Source of the DNA: Pseudobdellovibrionaceae bacterium
GTDB taxonomy: Bacteria; Bdellovibrionota; Bdellovibrionia; Bdellovibrionales; Bdellovibrionaceae
Reading direction: 5' to 3'
NCBI GenBank assembly: GCA_019637875.1
Contig: JAHBUW010000003.1
Location: 124,001-188,000, forward strand
DNA: 64,000 nucleotides
Positions 1-7,786 of this stretch are shown in pieces (position 1 is the stretch's first letter; every line of letters starts with the position of its first letter). Under the pieces are notes generated by a model. The model searched no databases. It had not been told where the DNA came from and saw only the letters and a list, made by a program, of their open reading frames with translations. A program made the position numbers and the translations under genes.

Positions 1-306
1 GTCACCGAGTGTCGCTTCCGTCTGCAAGCCCAATCGCTGGAAGTCACTCTGGGCGACGCGCGCTGGGATCTGCAATGGTCCTTCAAACCCGAAGAGCGTT
101 TTGAATCCTACCGCGACTCCGAAAAGCCCGAAGTTTACCGCTTCTACGTCCACGGCATGAGCGCGGCCCCGGCCCCCGTCGGCGCTTACGCCGAAATCCA
201 AATCGCCCGTTCTCCCGTAAAATACGTTCGTCTGCAGTTGAACGAGCTCGCGGCGGGCCAAGTGAAGGCGCGCGCGTCGACGATTGAATGCGGAGGAACG
301 CCGTGA
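1..306 (+). CDS. C-terminal part of an unrecognised protein (5' truncated by window edge)
   Basis: The first frame is open from base 1 to a TGA at 304-306 and gives about 101 residues ending in C-G-G-T-P. The start lies outside the window. The visible part is a mix of charged and beta-type sequence with no motif I recognise. The downstream lipoprotein appears to start at GTG 303, so the two genes share the four bases GTGA, which suggests translational coupling and one operon. No function can be assigned. Confidence 0.75.
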   Translation, partial: VTECRFRLQAQSLEVTLGDARWDLQWSFKPEERFESYRDSEKPEVYRFYVHGMSAAPAPVGAYAEIQIARSPVKYVRLQLNELAAGQVKARASTIECGGTP

Positions 307-1673
307 CGAAGTTCGTAGCGTTTCTTCTGCTTTCCCTCGTGACCCTCGCCGCGTGCACGCCCCGTCAAGACGGCGGTTCGGCCATTCAATCCATCCCGGG
401 TCGCGTGGCCTCGCCCGCACCCGGTCCCGCGACACCTTCAATTCCGGCCACACTGCCCGCCGCGACCGGCCCGGTCACCACCGGCGTGGGCGGTGGCGAT
501 TTGGGAGGCGGGAACGGCATTCTCGGCAAACCTTTAGAGACCTACCGCATCCGTATCGACCATACCGAAGAGTTCCGCGACTTCCTGCAACCGGTCTTGA
601 TGCGCGTCGAGAAAAAGCTTCCGCTACTCGCCCTCGAGATGTGGCACGTGATCCAACGTCGCGCTTGGTACTTCGTGCCGGTGAAATTGCAAACGCTGCC
701 CGCGGACCTCATCGCGGTGGGTTTCGCGACCGAACAGCTCGCGCTGCAGACCCATCAATCCGTTTGGTTCGACATGGATGAATTCCGCAAGATGGACCGT
801 CGCGCACGGGCGCAGCTGCTGCTTCATGAAGTGGTGATGGGGCTAAAGATCCTGAACTTCTCTTCGTATTCGGATCAGTGCGAAGCGCGGCGGGTCCGCG
901 CGAGCGAAACCATGCAGTGTTCGTACATCGACCGCGTGAAACTTCCCGCCGGTTTCGACGAATTCTTCCGCGCGCAAAAAGTCGAGCTGTCGCGCGCGGA
1001 TTACGACGCCATCCGTTTCATCACCACGGAACTCTTCGACGGCAAGGAACCCGCGGACAACGCCGCCTTGGTGGATCTGCTCGCGCCCGTGCGCAAATAC
1101 CCCGCCGACATCGAAATCCAGATGCTCGAGGCGGCGACCCAAGGAACGATCCCTTTGCAAAGTTTGATCGAATCCATGAACTATCTTTTGCGCCAGAACA
1201 TCACGGGATTTTTCAGCTCGAACCAAGACATCAAACGAGGTCAACGCGCCAACCAGCGCTGCCATCTGGAGCTTTCGTTCGACGAACGTAAAAAAGTCGG
1301 CTTGGCCCGCTTGCGCCTGGAACCCTTGGCGGAAAACCTCGCGGAGGAAGTTTACGAATTCCGGATCAAAGACGAAGAGCAGTCGACTCAAGCCGACGAC
1401 CGCAAATTCTGGATGCAGAATATTCTGGTGGAGGCGAAAGACGAGCCCACGATCGGCGACGAACGTTGGGAGCTGGAAATCTCGCGTTCCATCACGGGCG
1501 TGCAGCAGTACTCCTTGTCGCGCTCGAAATACGTCCGCGACCACGGTTTCCAAAAGCAGCTCAACGCGATTCCGAGCTGGTCGCAGGACGGAAGTTTCAT
1601 CCCGACGCCCACGGGCTTCAAAGCTTCGGGCGTGATGTGCTTCCCGACGCGTAGTCTGTACCTCGAACTCTAA
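303..1673 (+). CDS. Lipoprotein, paralogue of the lipoprotein at 7787-9835
   Basis: GTG 303 is preferred over ATG 288 because GGAGG lies at 292-296, six bases upstream, and it gives a clean signal peptide ending in the lipobox L-A-A-C at about residue 17. The mature protein (about 440 residues) begins with a Pro/Thr/Gly-rich linker, then a G-G-G-D-L-G-G-G-N-G segment, then a folded domain with a short L-L-H-E-V-V motif. The stretch from A-D-L-I-A-V-G-F to the HEVV region, and the later part starting R-C-H-L-E-L, can be aligned by eye with the 7787-9835 lipoprotein, so they look like diverged paralogues. HE could hint at a metallopeptidase ancestor, but no full HExxH is present. Function unknown. 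Confidence 0.75.
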   Translation: MTKFVAFLLLSLVTLAACTPRQDGGSAIQSIPGRVASPAPGPATPSIPATLPAATGPVTTGVGGGDLGGGNGILGKPLETYRIRIDHTEEFRDFLQPVLMRVEKKLPLLALEMWHVIQRRAWYFVPVKLQTLPADLIAVGFATEQLALQTHQSVWFDMDEFRKMDRRARAQLLLHEVVMGLKILNFSSYSDQCEARRVRASETMQCSYIDRVKLPAGFDEFFRAQKVELSRADYDAIRFITTELFDGKEPADNAALVDLLAPVRKYPADIEIQMLEAATQGTIPLQSLIESMNYLLRQNITGFFSSNQDIKRGQRANQRCHLELSFDERKKVGLARLRLEPLAENLAEEVYEFRIKDEEQSTQADDRKFWMQNILVEAKDEPTIGDERWELEISRSITGVQQYSLSRSKYVRDHGFQKQLNAIPSWSQDGSFIPTPTGFKASGVMCFPTRSLYLEL

Positions 1674-1714
1674 ATTAGTTTGCCAAGCCTCGCGACCGCA
1701 AGGAGGCTTTGCTC

Positions 1715-2812
1715 ATGAAAGCCTGCATCCCCCTTCTTTGCGTTTCGCTTTTGCTACAAGCTGGTGTCACGGCTTGTGTCACCTCCCCCGTCCGCCGCCA
1801 AGAGATCGTGCGCCTGAGCGCCGATCGCCGCTGCGGGGACCTGCTGGATATGGCCGATTGGGACCGCGAGGAAAGCCTGCTCGCCACGACTCAAGAGCTT
1901 CTGGAAGCGCGTTGCCATCCCGAGAGCTTGAAACTCGGCGGATTGTTACGCGACCGGTTGCGCGACAAGGATTACTCGGTCACGGCCGAAGCGCTTTCGG
2001 TCCTGGGGCCCGAGCAGATGTCGCAAACCTACGTCCTGGAAAGTCACGAGCGCACCTACCTCACTCTCGTGTTGGCCATCAATCACATCGAAATGGGAGA
2101 TCGCGAGGCCGCGAAGGTCGAACTCCGCCGCGCGACCCAAGAGCTCGACGCCGTTTTGTACAATCACGGTCGCGACGACGCGAGCCACCTGCTGATGGCG
2201 GGCCTATGGGAGGACGTGGGCGAGCCCGAGCTCGCGGCGCCCTACTGGCGGCGACTGGGTTTAGAGCAGTTCGCGACCACACGGGATCTCGCGAGTCCAT
2301 GGCGCATCTACGCCGTGGGTCATCTTCAAGGTTACGACTGGCGGATGGGCGAAGGCGCGGGCGGAGGCATCTACCAGATCACGCCGAAGACCGAGATTCC
2401 GAAAAAGTGCGTCTCGGCCACGGGCGCCTTGATCCCCATCGACGATTGGGTGCGCAAGATGGAACTGCGTCACGCGCATGACTATCACCCCCTCTTGAAT
2501 TTCAAATCCTACATCCGCTTCCCGCTTGGCGTGAGCTACGGCGTCCTGTTAGGGGGCACGGGGTTGGCGGTGGCCATCGGCGGTTGCGCCATGGTCGCGC
2601 AGGGGGGAAGCTCCGGCGACGGCTGTCGCGCGGCCTTCGAGGTCGGCGGCGCCCTGATGGCCGAAGCGCCGAACGCGTTCAACTACGCCGCGCAACCGGA
2701 TCTGCGTCACTGGTCCAAGTCGCCCGTCGCCTTCCTGATCACCCGCAGTCCGTCGCCGGAAACGGAAGTCTGCGCGACCAGCCTTCACCAATCCCCCATC
2801 TTGCGCCGATAA
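1715..2812 (+). CDS. Predicted lipoprotein, function unknown
   Basis: ATG 1715 follows AGGAGG at 1701-1706. The protein is about 365 residues and starts with a signal peptide whose lipobox reads V-T-A-C at about residue 21. The middle (roughly residues 60-200) is helical and may be TPR-like, with leucine and alanine spaced as in repeat helices. Near residue 270 a glycine-rich hydrophobic segment (G-V-L-L-G-G-T-G-L-A-V-A-I-G-G) may be a membrane-active or buried helix. It follows the 303-1673 gene by about 40 bases on the same strand and is probably cotranscribed. No family recognised. Confidence 0.7.
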   Translation: MKACIPLLCVSLLLQAGVTACVTSPVRRQEIVRLSADRRCGDLLDMADWDREESLLATTQELLEARCHPESLKLGGLLRDRLRDKDYSVTAEALSVLGPEQMSQTYVLESHERTYLTLVLAINHIEMGDREAAKVELRRATQELDAVLYNHGRDDASHLLMAGLWEDVGEPELAAPYWRRLGLEQFATTRDLASPWRIYAVGHLQGYDWRMGEGAGGGIYQITPKTEIPKKCVSATGALIPIDDWVRKMELRHAHDYHPLLNFKSYIRFPLGVSYGVLLGGTGLAVAIGGCAMVAQGGSSGDGCRAAFEVGGALMAEAPNAFNYAAQPDLRHWSKSPVAFLITRSPSPETEVCATSLHQSPILRR

Positions 2813-2839
2813 AAAAAGCCCCGTGCTTGCGCACGGGGC
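2811..2839 (-). terminator. Rho-independent terminator for the 2872-4422 gene
   Basis: The sequence has a GC stem (gccccgtgc / gcacggggc) with the four-base loop ttgc, next to a run of seven A on the plus strand. Read on the minus strand this is a stem followed by seven T, directly after the minus-strand gene ending at 2872. It overlaps the stop codon of the plus-strand gene ending at 2812. Confidence 0.85.
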
Positions 2840-2871
2840 CTGAAAGCCACGACCGGGGGAGGTGTGACGCT

Positions 2872-4422
2872 TTATTGACATTCGTTATGGATTCGCGCCG
2901 AACAGGAGTAGTTCAGATCGGCGATCACCGCCGCGCGCGTTTTGCGACCGCTCTCCAGCTCCTTAACCCACCACGCGATTTCACTCGTGGCTCCGGACCG
3001 GCGCAGATACTTTTTGTAAGCCTGACGGACAAAGTACTCGTCAGAGGCCAGAACGTGCGCCGTGAATTCCGCAACGCTGAGTCCGTTCTTCAAACGCTCC
3101 GCCCAGTAGCTCACGCCCTGCACGTCGCTTTGTAAGGAGTCATGATCACGATCAAGGTACTTCACGAAAACCGACACGACCGTCGCAATCGGATTCGCCA
3201 CGGTCGGGGTCGGGGTCACCACGGGCGGGGTCGTCCCTCCGGTATCCGTGCTGACGACGACCGGCGTGGTCACCACCGGCGTCGCACGGTCGCCACGCAG
3301 GATCTGGTTGATGACGTCTTCATCCGGGCAGCCAAAGTTCATATCCGGCGAATAGTTGTAAGGATTCGCGCCGTAACAGTGCTGTCCCGAAGTGTCGCCG
3401 GTCAACCACAGACGGAAGGGCATGGTGAAGCCGACACCACGGGCCCGCAGTTTCGCGGCCTGTTCCGTCAAGAAGGCGTGCCGTTGTGCCGTCGTCATCC
3501 GGGCGAACTTGTGCGTGTCGTCCTCGAGCACGCTGGCCCAATCGAGCTCCACGATCAGATTGTGCGCGCGATTCACGACCGTTTTATTGTGCAAGATCGC
3601 CTGACACGCGGGATAAGTCCCGCTCGCGCAGGGGGACGCATCGGGATCGAGCCCCACGTAGACCGGCCCGACGATGTAATCGAATAGACGAAGGTAATCT
3701 TGCGCTTGGTGACCGTTCGGCTGCTGCCCGATCAAGACCATACGCCCCTGCTCACGCGCGTGACGGCGAATTTCCGTCAGGACCGGCGCCAGCTGAAAGC
3801 GGGGATCTTGATGTCCCGTCTGTCCGAAAAGGATGTTTGTCACCCCGATGTCGATGGCGCGTTTCGTGACGAACAGAACGTAGCGACGGTACTCTTCCTG
3901 GTCGACGTTCGGCACGCAGGTCCCCGCGCCCCAGTGGCCTTCGGTCCCGGGGGAACACATCGCGCGGAAGTTGAAAGGACGGCCATTTTCATCGGCGTAA
4001 CTTTTCGTCAAAGAGACGGCCTCGGCGATGAAGATACCGTAGTCGTAACTCTTTCCCCGACGTTCGATGCTGTCGATCCGATTTTTGATATGCGCAAAGT
4101 TCGGAGGATTGGCCCAGGTTTCGATGGCCCGGGGAAGCGACGCGCACGCGGAACGCGTGAGCAGTTCGTCGTAACTTCCTTCCACGGGGTCGGTCAAAAG
4201 GCCGTCGAACATGCAGCCCTGATACTTCAGACGCGCCATCAGATCCGTCGGGTTCGCGGCCGCGGCGTTTTGTTCGCTGAGGCTGCGACGTTGGTAGCCG
4301 ACGTTGAAATCGACGAACGCGCCCTCACCACCCGTCAGATCGGTGAGCTTCATACCGGGGCCGCAGGCGACCAACAAGAGAGCCGCTCCGTAACCCGCCA
4401 GTTTCACGATTGCTTGTTTCAT
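2872..4422 (-). CDS. Lipoprotein with glycosidase-like region and C-terminal DUF4214-like domain
   Basis: The protein has 516 residues. The signal peptide ends at L-L-V-A-C (lipobox, Cys about residue 20), and GGGGGA precedes ATG 4422. The central part (about 40-370) has alternating strand and helix segments with W-x-N-P-P, F-G-Q-T-G-H-Q and V-E-L-D-W motifs, reminiscent of a TIM-barrel glycoside-hydrolase-like fold, though I cannot name a family. A Thr/Pro/Val-rich linker (about 375-420) leads to a C-terminal domain (F-V-K-Y-L-D-R-D, G-V-S-Y-W-A-E-R-L-K-N-G, S-D-E-Y-F) that matches DUF4214, a domain often found in exported and surface proteins. It is transcribed alone and ends at the terminator at 2811-2839. 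Confidence 0.75.
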   Translation of the reverse strand: MKQAIVKLAGYGAALLLVACGPGMKLTDLTGGEGAFVDFNVGYQRRSLSEQNAAAANPTDLMARLKYQGCMFDGLLTDPVEGSYDELLTRSACASLPRAIETWANPPNFAHIKNRIDSIERRGKSYDYGIFIAEAVSLTKSYADENGRPFNFRAMCSPGTEGHWGAGTCVPNVDQEEYRRYVLFVTKRAIDIGVTNILFGQTGHQDPRFQLAPVLTEIRRHAREQGRMVLIGQQPNGHQAQDYLRLFDYIVGPVYVGLDPDASPCASGTYPACQAILHNKTVVNRAHNLIVELDWASVLEDDTHKFARMTTAQRHAFLTEQAAKLRARGVGFTMPFRLWLTGDTSGQHCYGANPYNYSPDMNFGCPDEDVINQILRGDRATPVVTTPVVVSTDTGGTTPPVVTPTPTVANPIATVVSVFVKYLDRDHDSLQSDVQGVSYWAERLKNGLSVAEFTAHVLASDEYFVRQAYKKYLRRSGATSEIAWWVKELESGRKTRAAVIADLNYSCSARIHNECQ

Positions 4423-4525
4423 CGAATCCCCCTTTGACGAGATCAGGATCTCGCGAACGGAGGAAGCTTCGAACTTACATCGCGTCGAAGAGCGACTAAA
4501 ACTTTGACGGTCGAGACCGCGTAAA

Positions 4526-6004
4526 TTAGCCGGCGCGCGCGAGCTTCGTTTTCAATTGATATCGGGTACCGGATCCGGCCCCCGTCTTTATAATCATGTC
4601 GTTTTCGACCGCCCAGGTCAGGAACTTTCGCGCGGCCGCCAGCGAGATCTTCAAATGACCGGCGCAGTCCTGCGCGCCGAAGAGCTCTTCGCGCAAATCC
4701 CCGCGATGCAGCTGACGGAGCAGTTCTTTGTTCGAGTCGGGATCTTTCTTCTCGTAGGGGACGCGCAAGACCAGCGGCTCGATCATCCGCAATTGGTATC
4801 CGTCTTTACCGTGGTCGATCTCGAATCCAAGGCCGTTTTCGCCCGCCCACTTGCGCAGGCGGAAGAGGACCTGGTGGACCCGGTTGGGACTCGAAAAGAC
4901 GTCGTAGAATTCCCCCGGAAAAAGGGCGTTGAACATGACCCCGACCGGTACGGGTCGGTAAAAGTCGCGCGCCAACGTCGCGAGCGCGCGGTGCAATTTG
5001 CTGCCCGCGGGGAACGCATCCGCACCGTCGAGCTTCGCCGCGGTGACGTCGATCACCCGTCCCCCCGGCGTTCCGTAATCGAAGTGCTCGGTCACGATCA
5101 CGCGGCCCAGATTGCGCTGGGCGATGTCGCGGTAACCTTGCCAAGGCGATCCGAATAGATGGTAGTTGAAAAGCGTTTCTTCGAAATCGAAACGCAGCAA
5201 GTTCAGATCCGAGTGACGAACGGCTTCCCAATCGCCGAATTCCACCGCGCGTCCGCGGAACTCCCGCAGCTCACGGGTGTCGCCCGTGCGGCAAGCGCCT
5301 AGAACCGCGCGCCATTTCAACGTCGAGAGCTCCGCCACGGTGCCGTCACCGGCCAGAATCCGGTGGGCTTCGTTCAAATCCGCTTCGGCCGCGTCGTAAG
5401 CGTTTTCACTCAAGTGAATCTGCGAGCGGATCTCGTAAGCGTTGGCCTGCAGGCGCCGATGGCCTTCACGTCCCGTTTGCTCGATCAGGCGACCGAGCAG
5501 CGGCAGCGCCTCGGTGAACGCAACGGTCGTCGTCAGGGCCGCCGCAAGGTTGACCTCGCCGATCAGTTTTTTGTAAGGGTCCAGCTGCTTTTGCACGTAG
5601 GACTGGAGCAGCGACACGGATTCGAAGTACTCCCACCGATTGAAGTGGCAAAAGGCTTGGAACAAAAGCGTCTCGGGCACGTCCAGATGGGAAATGCCCT
5701 TCAGGATCTTCATCGACTCGTCGATGACCCCGAAGCGCTGAAGTAACACCGCGTATTCGGCGAGTTCGCCTTGGCTGGCGGGCTCGCCCAGACCTTCGCG
5801 GGCCTCGTTGATCACGGGGGCCAGAAGGCGCATCGCCATCTCATTCAGGGCCACCCGACGGCACAGATTCGCCAGCGGCAACCGGTATTCGCGCGGGACC
5901 TGCGCGCTATTGATCCCCGCCAGGCGTTCCTTCACGGACGCGACTTGGCCGGCGCGGATTCCCGCGTCGCATTCTTGTATGAGTTGAGGATCGAAATTCG
6001 CCAT
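4526..6004 (-). CDS. TPR-like protein with C-terminal winged-helix regions
   Basis: The open frame runs further upstream to 6727, but that part lies opposite the lipoprotein at 6083-7705. The plausible start is ATG 6004 (M-A-N-F-D-P-Q-L), giving 492 residues. Residues 1-300 are alpha-helical pairs typical of tetratricopeptide-like repeats. Residues about 340-490 look like one or two winged-helix modules (for example K-I-S-L-A-A-A-R-K-F-L-T-W-A). No signal peptide or membrane segment is visible, so it is cytoplasmic and probably a DNA-binding regulator with a protein-interaction scaffold. It is divergent from the 6083 gene, which it might control; that is inference. Confidence 0.65.
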   Translation of the reverse strand: MANFDPQLIQECDAGIRAGQVASVKERLAGINSAQVPREYRLPLANLCRRVALNEMAMRLLAPVINEAREGLGEPASQGELAEYAVLLQRFGVIDESMKILKGISHLDVPETLLFQAFCHFNRWEYFESVSLLQSYVQKQLDPYKKLIGEVNLAAALTTTVAFTEALPLLGRLIEQTGREGHRRLQANAYEIRSQIHLSENAYDAAEADLNEAHRILAGDGTVAELSTLKWRAVLGACRTGDTRELREFRGRAVEFGDWEAVRHSDLNLLRFDFEETLFNYHLFGSPWQGYRDIAQRNLGRVIVTEHFDYGTPGGRVIDVTAAKLDGADAFPAGSKLHRALATLARDFYRPVPVGVMFNALFPGEFYDVFSSPNRVHQVLFRLRKWAGENGLGFEIDHGKDGYQLRMIEPLVLRVPYEKKDPDSNKELLRQLHRGDLREELFGAQDCAGHLKISLAAARKFLTWAVENDMIIKTGAGSGTRYQLKTKLARAG

Positions 6005-6082
6005 CTGTCTCGCTTTGGGACGTTCCGCACGCCCTGACGTTTTCTCATCGGCCAAAGGGCGAGTGTGCTTTAAAATAGAGCC

Positions 6083-7705
6083 ATGGGGATTCGGGGACAC
6101 AGCTTCCGCGTCGTGGGGACCGTGCTCGCACTGATGTGCGCGGCGCTCGTCTTTCAGAATTGCGGTGGCAAAGGCCTGGCCCAACTCGATCTCGCCGATT
6201 TCAAACTCGATGTCAGCGGCTCCACTCAAGGTAACGGCAGCGGTTACGACGGCAAACTTTACGTGCACGTCGCGACCAACGCCTGCGCCGACACCTTGGG
6301 CTTCGACCGCGCGATCGCGGGCCGCAACGGCAAGTTCTACCTGACCCGCGACAACTGCTTGGATATCGCCACGACCGAGCAACCCGAAGTTCAAGTCGAC
6401 ACCAACGCCGCGAACCCCACGCGCATCTACTACCAAGGGCAGATCTTCGTCGAACACCTCGATCTGATCGGTGCGCTGGAGGTTTCGGGCTCGGGCTTTG
6501 TCTCGTCGGGATCGCTTTGGAAAATCGCTAACGGCCAACTGAGGTCCGAAGGCAAGTACGTCGGGCGTTACGACGCCGAGGGACGCCCCTTGTGGTCCCG
6601 GCGTTACCAGTTCGAAGCACATGATCTCTATCAACTCGGATACTCTTACATGCGTCCTTCGCGCGACGGCGGGATGATCCTGAGCGGAGGCTACGGCGAC
6701 GGCCGCTATCCCGCTTCCGCAGAACACGCGACCACATGGCTTGCACGTTTAGACGTTGACGGGAACATCGTCTGGAACAAACGGATCGACCAAGCGAACT
6801 CGAAGGCGATTCGGTTCCGTGGACTTACGGTGGACGCGAGCGACAATACGTACGCGCTCCTCGCCTACGAGCGAGAAGGGACAACGTCCGCGGTGATCGT
6901 GGCGAAGTTCGGTCCGTCGGGCCAGATCCTTTTCTCCCGCACGATTCCGGGTGACGCGCGTTCCATTCATATTTCGCCCTCCGGAGGACTTTTCGTGCTG
7001 ACCTTCGTGAACGGTGACGCGAACGTGCTGCGGTTCAGTTCCACGGGGCAAAGCATCTACTCTCGGGCCTATCCGGGACTCGCGACCTCGGCGCTCTACG
7101 GCGAATCCCGTTTGTTCTTCGCCAACGACGATACGGTCTTCGTGGGTGGCAACAAGCTCGTGCCGGCCCCCGAGTATCCCCTTCACAAATTGGGTCACGG
7201 CCGGATTCTGGAGCTGAGCGCGAACGGCGATATCAAATCTGCGCTCCGCTTCGCCACAGAAAAGCCCTTGAGCGGTCCCCCGCTCGTCACCGCCGACGGC
7301 GGCTTCATCTTCTCGGAGTCGAGTATGAACGCGCTGACCTTCGCGCGCTATCGCCGCGACTTTTCGCAGGAGTGGGTCTTACGTAAGGACGAAACCGATG
7401 GCTACCGAGCGCCCTCGATTGGACGCCTTATGGACGGACGCTTCATGTTCCTGCAAAGGAAGAGCTCGTCGCTGTCAATGTACTCGGCCGACCTGCTTTC
7501 ACCGCTCGACATCAAGCGTCCCGAACTCAGCTGTCCCCAGTGCGTGACGGGCACGATGCCCGACTTCATTCCCGCTACCGATATGGACGCCGCGACGGAA
7601 GGCGCGGAACTCGGCGCCCATACCGGTCTGACCGCCACCGACTTCCCGGCGGTCCGCTTCGAGCCGATTCAGCACTACCTGCCGTTCGAACTCAACCTCC
7701 AGTAA
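6083..7705 (+). CDS. Lipoprotein with F-Q-N-C lipobox, likely beta-propeller
   Basis: The protein has 540 residues. The signal peptide has a long hydrophobic stretch ending V-F-Q-N-C-G-G, so the lipidated Cys would follow N rather than the usual G or A. The body contains repeated blades of about 45-60 residues with patterns such as G-G-M-I-L-S-G-G-Y, T-W-L-A-R-L-D-V-D-G-N-I-V-W and D-N-T-Y-A-L-L-A. This is typical of outer-surface delta-60/SBBP-type beta-propellers that report 'A-R-L-D-x-x-G'. It is divergent from 4526-6004. Function unknown, probably a surface-exposed binding protein. Confidence 0.75.
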   Translation: MGIRGHSFRVVGTVLALMCAALVFQNCGGKGLAQLDLADFKLDVSGSTQGNGSGYDGKLYVHVATNACADTLGFDRAIAGRNGKFYLTRDNCLDIATTEQPEVQVDTNAANPTRIYYQGQIFVEHLDLIGALEVSGSGFVSSGSLWKIANGQLRSEGKYVGRYDAEGRPLWSRRYQFEAHDLYQLGYSYMRPSRDGGMILSGGYGDGRYPASAEHATTWLARLDVDGNIVWNKRIDQANSKAIRFRGLTVDASDNTYALLAYEREGTTSAVIVAKFGPSGQILFSRTIPGDARSIHISPSGGLFVLTFVNGDANVLRFSSTGQSIYSRAYPGLATSALYGESRLFFANDDTVFVGGNKLVPAPEYPLHKLGHGRILELSANGDIKSALRFATEKPLSGPPLVTADGGFIFSESSMNALTFARYRRDFSQEWVLRKDETDGYRAPSIGRLMDGRFMFLQRKSSSLSMYSADLLSPLDIKRPELSCPQCVTGTMPDFIPATDMDAATEGAELGAHTGLTATDFPAVRFEPIQHYLPFELNLQ

Positions 7706-7786
7706 CGTTTTTCGGCACCCCTCTTTGTCTCAATTACAGAAAACTGGCACGACCGATGCTCTACCTCTGAGTTGATGAGGTAGGTC

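Noticed and set aside
6005-6727. N-terminal extension of the TPR/winged-helix protein to 6727
   Set aside because: The extension lies opposite the lipoprotein at 6083-7705 and has shadow composition; ATG 6004 gives a normal protein.
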